Assembly (NCBI RefSeq): GCF_030369675.1
Contig: NZ_CP128477.1
Coordinates: 1,178,001-1,242,000 of the forward strand
Length of the DNA: 64,000 bases
Origin: Peteryoungia algae
GTDB taxonomy: Bacteria > Pseudomonadota > Alphaproteobacteria > Rhizobiales > Rhizobiaceae
Direction: 5' to 3'
The position numbers and the translations under genes were made by a program. Below are positions 20,579 through 29,671 of the stretch, one piece after another; within the stretch, counting starts at the first letter, position 1, and each line of letters begins with the position of its first letter. The notes beneath the pieces were generated by a model. It was not told where the DNA came from. It did not search any database and saw nothing but the letters and a program-made list of their open reading frames with translations.

Positions 20579-21967
20579 ATGAAAAACCGTACTGAAACCG
20601 ACACTTTTGGCCCGATCGAGGTCTCCTCCGATCGCTATTGGGGCGCCCAGGCGCAACGCTCACTCGGCAACTTCAAGATCGGCTGGGAGAAGCAGCCTCT
20701 GCCGGTCGTTCGCGCACTCGGCATCGTCAAGCAGGCAGCCGCACGCGCAAACATGGCGCTCGGCAAGCTGGACCCGGCCATCGGCGACACCATCGTCGCG
20801 GCAGCGCAAGAGGTGATCGACGGCAAGTTGAACGAGCACTTCCCGCTTGTCGTCTGGCAGACCGGCTCCGGCACCCAGTCCAACATGAACGCCAACGAGG
20901 TGATCTCCAACCGCGCGATCGAGATGTTGGGCGGTGAAATGGGATCCAAGAAGCCGGTTCATCCCAACGACCATGTCAACATGAGCCAGTCGTCGAACGA
21001 TACCTATCCGACAGCCATGCATATCGCCGCAGCCGAGCATGTCGTCCACCACCTGCTGCCGGCCCTGAAACACCTGCACGCGGCTCTTGACGCCAAGGCC
21101 AAGGCCTTTGACCACATCATCAAGATTGGCCGGACCCACACGCAGGATGCAACGCCGCTGACGCTCGGCCAGGAATTTTCCGGCTACGCTGCCCAGGTCG
21201 CCTCGTCGATCAAGCGGATCGAGATTACCCTGCCGGGGCTCTACGAGCTCGCCCAGGGTGGAACGGCCGTCGGAACAGGGCTGAATGCACCCATTGGCTT
21301 TGCCGAAAAGGTGGCCGAGGAAATTTCGAAGATCACTGCCCTGCCCTTTGTCACCGCACCGAACAAGTTCGAGGCGCTCGCGGCCCACGACGCCATGGTC
21401 TTCGCCCATGGGGCAATCAATGCGGCGGCCGTCGCGCTCTTCAAGATCGCCAACGACATCCGCTTCCTCGGCTCCGGTCCCCGTGCCGGCCTCGGCGAAC
21501 TGGCCCTGCCGGAGAACGAGCCGGGCTCCTCGATCATGCCCGGCAAGGTCAACCCGACCCAGTCGGAGGCGATGACCCAGGTCTGCGCGCACATCTTCGG
21601 AAACCAGGCGGCCATTACCTTTGCCGGCAGCCAGGGCCATTTCGAGCTCAACGTCTACAATCCGATGATGGCCTATAATTTCCTGCAGTCGGTCCAGCTC
21701 CTGGGCGATGCTGCGGTCTCCTTCACCGACAACTGCGTCGTCGGTATCGAGGCCCGCGAGGACAATATTCGCAAGGGCGTGGAGAATTCGCTGATGCTGG
21801 TGACCGCGCTCAACAGCCGCCTCGGCTATGACACCTGCGCCAAGATCGCCAAGACCGCCCATAAGAACGGTACGACCTTGCGTGAGGAAGCGGTCGGCGG
21901 AGGTTACCTCACCAATGAGGAGTTCGACCAGTTCGTGCGTCCGGAACTGATGATCGGACCGCAGTGA
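20579..21967 (+). CDS. fumC: Fumarate hydratase, class II
   Basis: Reversible hydration of fumarate to malate in the TCA cycle; iron-independent, oxygen-stable class. 462 aa. Seen: [54 protein letters not shown] and the superfamily signature [13 protein letters not shown]. Full length. An SD-like GGCAGGACATCAG precedes the ATG. A class I, iron-sulfur fumarase is encoded 1.1 kb downstream on the same strand, so the strain has both types close together. Confidence 0.96.
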   Translation: MKNRTETDTFGPIEVSSDRYWGAQAQRSLGNFKIGWEKQPLPVVRALGIVKQAAARANMALGKLDPAIGDTIVAAAQEVIDGKLNEHFPLVVWQTGSGTQSNMNANEVISNRAIEMLGGEMGSKKPVHPNDHVNMSQSSNDTYPTAMHIAAAEHVVHHLLPALKHLHAALDAKAKAFDHIIKIGRTHTQDATPLTLGQEFSGYAAQVASSIKRIEITLPGLYELAQGGTAVGTGLNAPIGFAEKVAEEISKITALPFVTAPNKFEALAAHDAMVFAHGAINAAAVALFKIANDIRFLGSGPRAGLGELALPENEPGSSIMPGKVNPTQSEAMTQVCAHIFGNQAAITFAGSQGHFELNVYNPMMAYNFLQSVQLLGDAAVSFTDNCVVGIEAREDNIRKGVENSLMLVTALNSRLGYDTCAKIAKTAHKNGTTLREEAVGGGYLTNEEFDQFVRPELMIGPQ

Positions 21968-21977
21968 CAAAACGGCA

Positions 21978-22006
21978 ATGCGGCGGCGAAATCCCATCCG
22001 CCGCAT
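21978..22006. terminator. Hairpin between fumC and the degenerate GGDEF gene
   Basis: ATGCGGCGG (21978-21986) pairs with CCGCCGCAT (21998-22006) over eleven bases, placed exactly between the two convergent genes. No strong T-run, so Rho-independent efficiency is uncertain. Confidence 0.6.
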
Positions 22007-22018
22007 TCGCGCGCCCGC

Positions 22019-22891
22019 TCAGCGCTGCAACACTTCAAGACCTGTCCGGCGAATATCCTTTGCCCGGAAGAGCGCCATGTCCGCCTGATGCAGCAGGTCG
22101 GCCATGGCCTCGTTGCCGCGGCGAATGGCAATCCCGAACGTGACGCGCAGAGTACCGCGTGCCAGGGAGCCGACCTCCAGCTCGGCCACGGCGCGCCTGA
22201 TGGTCTCGCAACAGGATGAAACAGTGGCCGGCGCATCTCCCGCGAAGACCAGCACGAAAGTCTTGTCGGACATCCGTGCCGCCACCTGCCGGGGTGCAAA
22301 ATGCTGGCGCACCACATCGCCCACGGCGACGAGCGTGAGATCGACGGTTTCGCGCTCAAGCCCCGCCAGCGGTGCATTGGTTGCTTCCAGCTCGAAAACC
22401 GCAACCACGATTTCCGCGCCGCCGCCGCTCTGTCGTGCGAGATTTGCCAGTTGCATGCCATAGGCGGCACTGCCGTTCAGGAGGCCCGTCAGGGGATCGA
22501 GCCCCGGCTGGCCCTCGACGCGTTCGGCGAGCGCCGAGATCTCTCCGACCATGCCGCAGACGGCCCGTGTCACGACCGCGATTTCGTCGTCGCCATGTTT
22601 GTTGAGGTGTTCGTCCACGAAGGGGCCACCGATACGATAACGGCTGATCGCGAGCGCCAGATCGCGCAGTGGCCGCGTCAGCCACCACATGGTCACGAGA
22701 CAGGCGATGGTGCCGGCGAGCGTGGCGCCGAGCACGACGAGTCCGATCGTCAGCGCGTCGGATTGCGGCGCCGTTCCGAAATTGATCAGGAGCGCAATCA
22801 GCGGAACATGGATGCAGACAAAGCTGATCAGGAATATCTTGGCGACGATCGACCGATGCCATTTTGCTCGGTTGGCGTAGTCCATTGGCAT
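22019..22891 (-). CDS. Membrane protein with HAMP and degenerate GGDEF domain
   Basis: 290 aa from the ATG at 22891 (alternative 22885); a much longer open frame upstream is antisense to the class I fumarase and non-coding. Two membrane segments (about residues 20-42 and 53-75) bracket a very short periplasmic loop. They are followed by a HAMP-like linker (TRPLRDLALAISRYRIGG) and a C-terminal domain beginning GLDPLTGLLN as in diguanylate cyclases. The GGDEF signature itself is replaced by MSDKTFVLVFAGD, so no cyclase activity is expected; it may be a c-di-GMP-related receptor or scaffold. It faces fumC tail to tail. Confidence 0.75.
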   Translation of the reverse strand: MPMDYANRAKWHRSIVAKIFLISFVCIHVPLIALLINFGTAPQSDALTIGLVVLGATLAGTIACLVTMWWLTRPLRDLALAISRYRIGGPFVDEHLNKHGDDEIAVVTRAVCGMVGEISALAERVEGQPGLDPLTGLLNGSAAYGMQLANLARQSGGGAEIVVAVFELEATNAPLAGLERETVDLTLVAVGDVVRQHFAPRQVAARMSDKTFVLVFAGDAPATVSSCCETIRRAVAELEVGSLARGTLRVTFGIAIRRGNEAMADLLHQADMALFRAKDIRRTGLEVLQR

Positions 22892-23065
22892 GCCTTGTTT
22901 CGCTCCTGCTCTGTCGAACCCAATGACGCTGTCCGCGCGAAGGCGCTTTCCCAGAAGGTCACCCGTCCTGTCAATGCGCAGCGTAAGGCTTTCGGCGCAT
23001 TGAAATCTTAAGCCCTTGCCCGTAAACCACCGGAATTTCCAGCTTATGCCGCGAAAGGCCCCGTG

Positions 23066-24673
23066 ATGGCAGACGATCTGTTCCCAATTGGCGAAGACCT
23101 GACCCCCTATCGCAAGATCACCTCCGACCATGTTTCCGTCGAGACCTTCAAGGGTCAGGAAATGCTGACCGTCGAGCCCGAAGGCTTGCGCCTGCTGGCC
23201 GAGACCGCGCTGTCGGACATCAACCATCTCCTGCGTCCCGGCCATCTGAAGCAATTGGCCTCGATCCTCGAGGACCCCGAGGCGACCGACAACGACCGTT
23301 TCGTTGCATTCGATCTCCTGAAGAACGCCAACATTGCCGCCGGCGGCATCCTGCCCATGTGTCAGGACACGGGCACCGCAATCGTCATGGGCAAGAAGGG
23401 TCGCCGCGTCTGGACCGACGGGCAGGACTACGCGGCACTGGCCGAAGGCGTGCGTGACGCCTATGAGCGTCGCAACCTGCGCTATTCGCAGCTGGCACCG
23501 ATCAAGATGTTCGAGGAAAAGAACACCAAGACCAACCTGCCGGCCCAGATCGACCTCTATGAAGAGGGCGAGGATGCCTACAAGTTCTTGTTCATGGCCA
23601 AGGGTGGCGGCTCGGCCAACAAGACCTTCCTCTATCAGGGCACCCCCTCGCTTCTGACCCATGACCGCATGATCGACTTCCTCAAGGAGAAGATCCTTAC
23701 GTTAGGGACGGCAGCCTGTCCGCCCTACCATCTGGCGATCGTCATCGGCGGCCTCTCCGCCGAAATGACCCTGAAGACGGTCAAGCTGGCCTCGGCACGG
23801 TATCTCGACGACCTCCCGACCGAAGGCTCGGAAAGTGGCCATGCCTTCCGCGACATCGAAATGGAACAGGAAATCCACAAGCTCACCCAGTCGTTGGGTG
23901 TCGGCGCCCAGTTCGGCGGCAAGTATTTCTGTCACGACGTCCGTGTCATCCGTCTGCCCCGCCACGGCGCCTCTCTGCCGATCGGCCTCGGGGTGAGCTG
24001 TTCCGCCGACCGTCAGGCCAAGGGCAAGATCACCAGGGATGGCATCTATATCGAACAGCTTGAAACCGATCCGTCGAAATACATGCCCGACATCGACGAT
24101 ACCGCGCTCTCCTCATCGATGGTCAAGATCGACCTGAACCAGCCGATGAGCGCGATCCTCGCAGAACTGACACAGCATCCTGTCAAGACACGCCTGTCGC
24201 TGACAGGGACGATCATCGTCGCCCGCGACCTCGCCCATTCCAAGATCCGCGAGCGGCTGGAAAAGGGTGAAGGCATGCCCGACTACATGAAGAACCATCC
24301 GGTTTACTACGCGGGCCCCGCAAAGACCCCGACCGGTTACGCCTCCGGCTCCTTCGGCCCGACGACAGCCGGCCGAATGGACAGCTATGTCGACCAGTTC
24401 CAGTCCTTCGGTGGCTCCATGGTGATGCTTGCCAAGGGCAACCGCTCGCGCGCCGTGCGCGAGGCCTGCAAGACCCATGGCGGCTTCTATCTCGGCTCGA
24501 TCGGTGGCCCGGCAGCCCGCCTCGCCCAGGACTGCATCCGCAAGGTCGAGGTTCTGGAATATCCCGAGCTCGGCATGGAAGCCGTCTGGAAGATCGAGGT
24601 CGAGGACTTCCCGGCCTTCATCGTGACCGATGACAAGGGCAATGATTTCTTCCAGGAATTCAATCTCGGCTGA
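23066..24673 (+). CDS. fumA: Fumarate hydratase, class I (4Fe-4S)
   Basis: 535 aa from the ATG at 23066 (a GTG directly before it is an alternative). The alpha and beta halves are fused as in FumA/FumB. Cluster cysteines are visible in [28 protein letters not shown] and [14 protein letters not shown]. The C-terminal beta part contains [25 protein letters not shown], and the [16 protein letters not shown] pattern is typical. It hydrates fumarate like FumC but is oxygen sensitive. The pairing with fumC may give activity under different oxygen or iron states (inference). A strong hairpin follows the stop. Confidence 0.94.
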   Translation: MADDLFPIGEDLTPYRKITSDHVSVETFKGQEMLTVEPEGLRLLAETALSDINHLLRPGHLKQLASILEDPEATDNDRFVAFDLLKNANIAAGGILPMCQDTGTAIVMGKKGRRVWTDGQDYAALAEGVRDAYERRNLRYSQLAPIKMFEEKNTKTNLPAQIDLYEEGEDAYKFLFMAKGGGSANKTFLYQGTPSLLTHDRMIDFLKEKILTLGTAACPPYHLAIVIGGLSAEMTLKTVKLASARYLDDLPTEGSESGHAFRDIEMEQEIHKLTQSLGVGAQFGGKYFCHDVRVIRLPRHGASLPIGLGVSCSADRQAKGKITRDGIYIEQLETDPSKYMPDIDDTALSSSMVKIDLNQPMSAILAELTQHPVKTRLSLTGTIIVARDLAHSKIRERLEKGEGMPDYMKNHPVYYAGPAKTPTGYASGSFGPTTAGRMDSYVDQFQSFGGSMVMLAKGNRSRAVREACKTHGGFYLGSIGGPAARLAQDCIRKVEVLEYPELGMEAVWKIEVEDFPAFIVTDDKGNDFFQEFNLG

Positions 24674-24693
24674 TTTTTCGACAAAGCCGAGAG

Positions 24694-24742
24694 AACTGCC
24701 GTTGCGGAGGGCAAGCGCCGCAATGGCAGTTATTACTTGTTT
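24694..24742 (+). terminator. Terminator after the class I fumarase gene
   Basis: AACTGCC-G-TTGCGG (24694-24707) pairs with CCGCAA-T-GGCAGTT (24718-24731), a 14-position stem with one G-T pair and a ten-base loop. ATTACTTGTTT follows, a moderately T-rich tail. Confidence 0.75.
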
Positions 24743-24889
24743 CGCAGATACTTAAGGAAAGAAATCGTCAATCGCCCATTTCGAACCGACGACTTATCAT
24801 TGCGCGACAGTTAAACATTTTCCAATCATTTACCCCTACCTTTATCCAGGCTCTTCACGGGCTGAGTGACGATCACTGGAGTTGGCCGA

Positions 24890-25954
24890 ATGACGACGGC
24901 GCCACCGCCAAAGACGCAGGCACCTGACGTTGCGGCACACATCACCTACGCCATGCGCTCGATGGGGGTTGCCCCCATTCCGCGGAACTATGAGCTGTTC
25001 TACGAAGCTTATATCGGCTCCAACCCGTCGCTCACCCGCGAACTTGCCGCTCTTGGCGGCAAGGCAACACAAGACGAACTCGACGCCATCGGCGAGCAGT
25101 ATTTCGGCCATCACCAGACGCGTGTAATCGAAAACGCCCATGGCAAGCTGATCGGCGAACTGGACGGGCTCTTGCGGACCCTGCAACAGGAACAGAACTC
25201 GCTGCAGAGCTATAACCGCCTGCTGGGCGAAACCTATCACCGCATCAATTCGAAGAGTGCCAACAGCACCGACATCCTGCGCAGCGCCATCAATATACTG
25301 ACGGAAGCCACCGGCTCGACCATGGCCCACGGCCAGGAGACAGTGGTTCAAATGTCGCAGCGCTCCCAGGAAATGGACGAGGTCCGGCGCGAACTCGACG
25401 AATACAAGCGCATTGCCAATACGGATTCGCTGACCCGCATCGCCAATCGCCGCGCCTTCGACGAGAAATTCGCCGCCGTCTACACGAGCGGCGCCAAACC
25501 TCTGGCCGCACTCGTCCTGGCCGATATCGACAATTTCAAGAAGGTCAACGACGCCTACGGCCATCCCGTAGGCGACAAGATCCTGGCAACCGTCGCCACC
25601 GTCATCCGGAACAATGTCCGCAAGGACTGTTTCGTCGCAAGAACCGGTGGGGAAGAATTTGCCATCATCGTCGAGGGCAACACCGCTGACGAAATGTTCC
25701 AGATATGCGAGCGCATCCGCACTGCTCTGGAAACGACACCCTTCAAGAATTCGAAAACCGGGGTCAATTACGGCCCGATCACCATATCACTGGGCTTCGC
25801 CATGGCTGCGGATGCCGAGGATGCCGGCGAACTTTATTCCAGGTCCGATATCGCCCTCTACTGCGCCAAGAATACCGGTCGCAATCGCACGAAGGCTTAT
25901 GAGGACGGCATGAAAAAGGAATTCGCCAAGAGCTGGCTGATCTACAAGCGCTGA
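24890..25954 (+). CDS. Diguanylate cyclase (GGDEF), cytoplasmic
   Basis: 354 aa. The C-terminal ~170 residues form a complete GGDEF domain: DSLTRIANRRAFDEKF, DIDNFKKVNDAYGHPVGD and the intact active-site RTGGEEFAI, so c-di-GMP synthesis is expected. No RxxD inhibitory site is obvious before the signature. The N-terminal ~180 residues are helical (PRNYELFYEAYIGSNPSL and a coiled-coil-like QEQNSLQSYNRLL) and resemble a rhizobial helical input region of unknown ligand. No membrane segment. The ATG at 24890 has GGAG upstream; a GTG 24 bases earlier lacks an SD. Confidence 0.9.
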   Translation: MTTAPPPKTQAPDVAAHITYAMRSMGVAPIPRNYELFYEAYIGSNPSLTRELAALGGKATQDELDAIGEQYFGHHQTRVIENAHGKLIGELDGLLRTLQQEQNSLQSYNRLLGETYHRINSKSANSTDILRSAINILTEATGSTMAHGQETVVQMSQRSQEMDEVRRELDEYKRIANTDSLTRIANRRAFDEKFAAVYTSGAKPLAALVLADIDNFKKVNDAYGHPVGDKILATVATVIRNNVRKDCFVARTGGEEFAIIVEGNTADEMFQICERIRTALETTPFKNSKTGVNYGPITISLGFAMAADAEDAGELYSRSDIALYCAKNTGRNRTKAYEDGMKKEFAKSWLIYKR

Positions 25955-25966
25955 GCGACGGCGGCG

Positions 25967-26575
25967 CTACCACATGGTCTTGGCCGCTCGCGCGGGCCAC
26001 TCACGATCATAAGTCTCACGATCGAAGTCCGCCTGGGCTGCCTTCAGCATGTCGCCCGGTGTCGGGAGATCGGCTGCAGCGACCTGTCGCTCCGCATTCC
26101 AGAGTTCGGCGCGCAGAATCGCCCGAGCACATTGAAAATAGGCCTCGTCGATCGTCACCACGATGACACTGCGCGGATGGCGCCCCTCCATCTCGAAACT
26201 GGCAAGCAGATCAGGCGCGACCGAGACGACGGCTCGTCCGTTGATCCGCATGACGCTGCTGGAGCCGGGAATCAGGAACATCAGCGCCACCCGCGGGTCC
26301 CGCACGATGTTGACCAGCGAATCGACGCGGTTGTTGCCGCGCCAATCCGGCAGCGCCAGCGTCTTCTCGTCCTCGATACGAACAACTGCATTGCGGTCGC
26401 CCCGAGGGGAACAATCCAATCCCTCCGGCCCGACCGTCGCCAGCGCGACGAAAGGCGACATCTCGATCATCTGCCGGTAGGCGGAAGTCAGATATGTCGT
26501 GACCTTGGAGGTCGAGGCTACCGTGACCTCACCATAGATCGCCTTTAACTCCTCGACACTGCTGATGTTCGTCAT
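25967..26575 (-). CDS. Pyridoxamine 5'-phosphate oxidase-type FMN-binding protein
   Basis: 202 aa, PPOX/split-barrel fold, similar to the MSMEG_1061-type subfamily. Seen: FVALATVGPEGLDCSPRGD (start of the split barrel), LALPDWRGNNRVDSLVNIVRD (FMN phosphate region), VALMFLIPGSSSVMRINGRA and a C-terminal extension ending YDREWPARAAKTMW. Proteins of this group bind flavin or F420-like cofactors, but the reaction is unknown. It is not the biosynthetic PdxH. It stops 12 bp from the convergent diguanylate cyclase stop. Confidence 0.85.
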   Translation of the reverse strand: MTNISSVEELKAIYGEVTVASTSKVTTYLTSAYRQMIEMSPFVALATVGPEGLDCSPRGDRNAVVRIEDEKTLALPDWRGNNRVDSLVNIVRDPRVALMFLIPGSSSVMRINGRAVVSVAPDLLASFEMEGRHPRSVIVVTIDEAYFQCARAILRAELWNAERQVAAADLPTPGDMLKAAQADFDRETYDREWPARAAKTMW

Positions 26576-26644
26576 GACTCGCTCCCACCGTTCCCGGACG
26601 GACTATTTCCGACGGACGCGGCTTAGGGAAGTCGCATGACGGCG

Positions 26645-27571
26645 CTATGACACGGCTCGGGCATCCAAGCGGCCCAGGCTGTCGGCCTCCGTCAGGAAAG
26701 ACGCGACCGCCCGGATAACCTCGGGCGCACTGACGATCCGGCGGTGACCGTGTCCGTTGGCCCAGAGATGGCGCACATGTGGTGACACACCGATATAGCG
26801 CTGCGCATGGCCGACATTCACCTCCTTGTCGTCCTCGGCATGAACGACCAGCAATGGCCTGTCGATCCGCCGCGCCACACCGACACCATCGAGATCGTCC
26901 ACACGGGCACCGATCAGTTCCATCGCCCTGCCCCTCATTGCACCGATACTGCCGTGTCCGAGGCCGACCATTGCAGCGAAGCCCTGGAATACCTCGCCCA
27001 TGCTGGACGGCGAGCCGATGAGTGCGATGCGCCCTGGCTGAAACTGGCGAAGATCGGGAAACACGCGCCCCGCAGCCATCATCACCGCGGCCCCGCCGAA
27101 GGAATGGCCAACGACACCGTCGAAATGCCCGAAATGCCGCTCGGCCGCCACGATCGCTTCGGCAGCGATCTTCAGATCGAGCCGCCGCCCGCTCGATGCC
27201 CCATGACCGGGAAGATCGAGGACGACGACTTCCGCGCCGGTCTCCCGGATGCCGAGGGCAAGATCGGTCAAATATTCCGCCCGCGAACCCCAGCCATGAA
27301 CGACCAGAACCCGCTTTGTCTCCCCGGTGCTCGGATCCGAGGGCAGATGATGCGCCGCTGCCATCCCCCGTGTCAGGGCGAGACGCACGGTGGGCGCCTG
27401 CCGCAGGCGATTGCGCCCCTTGAGAAAGACCTCCGTCGCCTTGGCGCCTTTCGGGCGGCGGGTCGGCGTCCGGCAGAAGAGCTCGAAGGCGAGGCGCCCG
27501 GCGAAAGCAGGAGAGAGCTTCTCCAGCTGCGCGAAAGCCAGGCGGGTGACCTTGAGAGGAAAGGATGGCAT
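26645..27571 (-). CDS. Alpha/beta hydrolase (serine-type)
   Basis: 308 aa. Ahead of the fold is a ~75-residue basic N-terminal extension. The fold begins LVVHGWGSRAEYL (oxyanion HGWG), nucleophile elbow VGHSFGGAAVMMAAG, acidic residue in VVHAEDDKEVN and histidine in NGHGHRRIV. No signal peptide. It is transcribed divergently from a MarR regulator with a perfect dyad in the 47-bp gap, so it is probably the regulator's target. The substrate is unknown; MarR-controlled hydrolases often act on phenolic or lipophilic esters (inference). Confidence 0.87.
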   Translation of the reverse strand: MPSFPLKVTRLAFAQLEKLSPAFAGRLAFELFCRTPTRRPKGAKATEVFLKGRNRLRQAPTVRLALTRGMAAAHHLPSDPSTGETKRVLVVHGWGSRAEYLTDLALGIRETGAEVVVLDLPGHGASSGRRLDLKIAAEAIVAAERHFGHFDGVVGHSFGGAAVMMAAGRVFPDLRQFQPGRIALIGSPSSMGEVFQGFAAMVGLGHGSIGAMRGRAMELIGARVDDLDGVGVARRIDRPLLVVHAEDDKEVNVGHAQRYIGVSPHVRHLWANGHGHRRIVSAPEVIRAVASFLTEADSLGRLDARAVS

Positions 27572-27589
27572 AGTCAGAGTCCCATCAAA

Positions 27590-27605
27590 TGTTCAATGCT
27601 GAACA
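27590..27605. promoter_or_regulatory. MarR-type operator between the hydrolase and marR-like genes
   Basis: TGTTCA-ATGC-TGAACA is a perfect 6-bp dyad with a four-base spacer, centred in the 47-bp gap between two divergent starts. Size and symmetry fit a MarR-family dimer site controlling both genes. Confidence 0.65.
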
Positions 27606-27618
27606 ATAAAGTACAAGA

Positions 27619-28110
27619 ATGAACAAAAAACAAGCCCTCCCCTGGGACCATCCTCGATTTCGCAGCTGGATATCGGTCGCCCGAGCCTGTCAGTTGATGC
27701 AGCAAGCCCTGGCCCGCGCCCTCGCGCCCCTCGACATCAAGCCGCCGCATCTCGACATCCTCGTCAACCTCTACCGTTTCGAGGGGATCTCCCAGCAGGA
27801 ACTGGCCCGCAAGCTGCTCGTCGGACGCTCGAACATGAGCATGTTGCTGCCGCAGATGGAAAAGCGAGGATTGCTGCAGCGTCGGCCCGACCAGAAGGAC
27901 AAGCGAGTATTGAGGCTTTCCCTGACAGCCGAAGGACGGGCCTTGAGCGAAGAGGCCATGCGCATCCAGACGGAACTCATCGAGCGCACCCTGTCGGCGA
28001 CACCAGTCGACGAGTGCCAGCGGCTCGCCGACAACATGGACCTGCTCGTTCAGCGCATGCTGTCATCGGATGACATGCAGGATCTGGAAATCAGCGAGGA
28101 TCGCGGCTGA
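27619..28110 (+). CDS. MarR-family transcriptional regulator
   Basis: 163 aa. The central winged helix is clear: PPHLDILVNLYRFEGISQQE, LARKLLVGRSNMSMLLPQME (recognition helix), KRGLLQRRPDQKDKRVLRLS (wing with the conserved DxRxxxLSLT pattern). Flanking helices would form the dimer interface. The divergent hydrolase and the shared dyad suggest local autoregulated control. The last 20 bp overlap the convergent DUF971 gene. Confidence 0.92.
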   Translation: MNKKQALPWDHPRFRSWISVARACQLMQQALARALAPLDIKPPHLDILVNLYRFEGISQQELARKLLVGRSNMSMLLPQMEKRGLLQRRPDQKDKRVLRLSLTAEGRALSEEAMRIQTELIERTLSATPVDECQRLADNMDLLVQRMLSSDDMQDLEISEDRG

Positions 28111-28453
28111 GGTGCTTCTCGGCGAGTTCCATCTCATAGGCAGCGAATTTCTCGGCACCGCTTTCACCCAGTTCCCGAAGGTAGAGCCAGGTGAAGATGC
28201 CGGTATCATGCCCGTCGTCGAAGCCTATCCGCACGGCATAGTTTCCAGTCGGCGTCATCTGCCTGATGCCAACATTGCGCTTGCCAGGCACGGTTACCTT
28301 TTGCCCGGGGCCATGCCCCTGAACCTCGGCGGAAGGCGACAGAACCCGCAACATCTCAGCCGGAAGCAATGCCACGACGCCGTCGTTGAAGGTCACTGTC
28401 AGGTGACGTCTGTCTTTCGACACTTTCAATTCACTCGGCCAGATCTCGCTCAT
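28091..28453 (-). CDS. DUF971 domain protein
   Basis: 120 aa, a stand-alone DUF971 domain, related to the N-terminal domain of gamma-butyrobetaine hydroxylase: [67 protein letters not shown]. Family members are small cytosolic proteins, sometimes linked to Fe-S or Moco enzymes. Here it is divergent from moaA, which may reflect that link (inference). Confidence 0.9.
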   Translation of the reverse strand: MSEIWPSELKVSKDRRHLTVTFNDGVVALLPAEMLRVLSPSAEVQGHGPGQKVTVPGKRNVGIRQMTPTGNYAVRIGFDDGHDTGIFTWLYLRELGESGAEKFAAYEMELAEKHLSRDPR

Positions 28454-28599
28454 GCGACCCTCGTCTTGCTTGGTGCGGCTGGTGCAGACCTAGGGCCAAC
28501 GGCAGGCGTTTGCAATCGGATATCGACGCTGTGCCCGGTGTCAACTTGACGCTTCAAGGACTTGGCCCCACATTGGCTGAAACGGACAGGAGAACCCGG

Positions 28600-29646
28600 T
28601 TGGACCACACACCCGCCGATTGGCACGATGCAGAGCCGCTCGTCGACCGAGCCGCCCCGATGATCGACCCCTTCGGACGGGCGGTCACTTATCTGCGTGT
28701 TTCCGTCACGGACAGATGCGATTTCCGCTGCACCTATTGCATGGCGGAGAACATGACCTTCCTGCCGAAGAAGGATCTCCTGACGCTGGAAGAACTCGAC
28801 CGGCTCTGTTCGGCCTTCATCGCCAAGGGCGTGCGCAAACTGCGCCTCACCGGCGGCGAACCCCTGGTGCGCAAGAATATCATGCATCTGGTGCGCGGCC
28901 TGTCGCGTCACATCGGAAGCGGACTGGACGAGTTGACGCTGACCACCAACGGCTCCCAGCTCGCCCGTCATGCGGCCGAACTCGCCGACTGCGGTGTACG
29001 CCGCATCAACGTGTCGATCGACACGCTCGACAAAGACAAGTTCAAGACCATCACCCGCTGGGGCGAGCTGGACAAGGTCATGGAAGGCATACGCGCCGCA
29101 CAGGCCGCCGGCATACACGTCAAGCTGAACGCGGTGGCCCTGAAGGACTTCAACGAGTACGAAATCCCCGAACTCATGCGCTTCGCACACGGCGAGGGCA
29201 TGGATCTGACCCTGATCGAGACCATGCCCATGGGCGAGACCGATGAGGATCGCACGGAGCAGTATCTGCCTCTTTCTCTGGTGCGACAGCGGCTTGAAGA
29301 ACAGTTTACGCTTGATGACATTCCCTATCGGACCGGCGGGCCGGCCCGGTATGTCGAGGTTCGGGAAACCGGCGGAAAGCTCGGCTTCATCACGCCGCTC
29401 ACCCATAATTTCTGCGAAAGCTGCAATCGCGTGCGCCTGACATGCACGGGCACGCTCTACATGTGCCTCGGCCAGGACGACGCCGCAGACCTGCGCACGG
29501 CGCTCAGGGCCTCCGATGACGACGCCTATCTGTCGACGGCCATAGATGAAGCCATTTCACGCAAGCCCAAAGGCCACGACTTCATCATCGATCGCAATCA
29601 CCGCAAGCCGGCAGTGGCGCGGCACATGAGCGTCACCGGCGGCTGA
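28600..29646 (+). CDS. moaA: GTP 3',8-cyclase MoaA
   Basis: Radical SAM enzyme starting molybdenum cofactor synthesis from GTP. 348 aa from a TTG at 28600 with CAGGAGA upstream; in-frame codons back to 28510 are not needed. The radical SAM cluster motif CDFRCTYC lies at residues ~43-50, the SAM-binding LTGGEPLVR follows, and the second, substrate-binding cluster cysteines are in [14 protein letters not shown]. The C-terminus ends in Gly-Gly, as required for MoaA activation. mobA and mobB for the same pathway lie 5 kb downstream. Confidence 0.95.
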   Translation: MDHTPADWHDAEPLVDRAAPMIDPFGRAVTYLRVSVTDRCDFRCTYCMAENMTFLPKKDLLTLEELDRLCSAFIAKGVRKLRLTGGEPLVRKNIMHLVRGLSRHIGSGLDELTLTTNGSQLARHAAELADCGVRRINVSIDTLDKDKFKTITRWGELDKVMEGIRAAQAAGIHVKLNAVALKDFNEYEIPELMRFAHGEGMDLTLIETMPMGETDEDRTEQYLPLSLVRQRLEEQFTLDDIPYRTGGPARYVEVRETGGKLGFITPLTHNFCESCNRVRLTCTGTLYMCLGQDDAADLRTALRASDDDAYLSTAIDEAISRKPKGHDFIIDRNHRKPAVARHMSVTGG

Positions 29647-29657
29647 GCGCCGCCGGT
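29635..29657 (+). terminator. Hairpin enclosing the moaA stop codon
   Basis: ACCGGCGGC (29635-29643) and GCCGCCGGT (29649-29657) form a perfect 9-bp stem; the TGA stop is the first three bases of the five-base loop. There is no T-run on the plus strand. It lies between convergent moaA and the chemoreceptor gene. Confidence 0.5.
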
Positions 29658-29671
29658 TATCTCGCTCCGCC

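Noticed and set aside
22892..23662. Upstream extension of the degenerate GGDEF protein to more than 500 residues
   Set aside because: The extension is antisense to the class I fumarase gene, while the ATG at 22891 leads directly into the first membrane segment.
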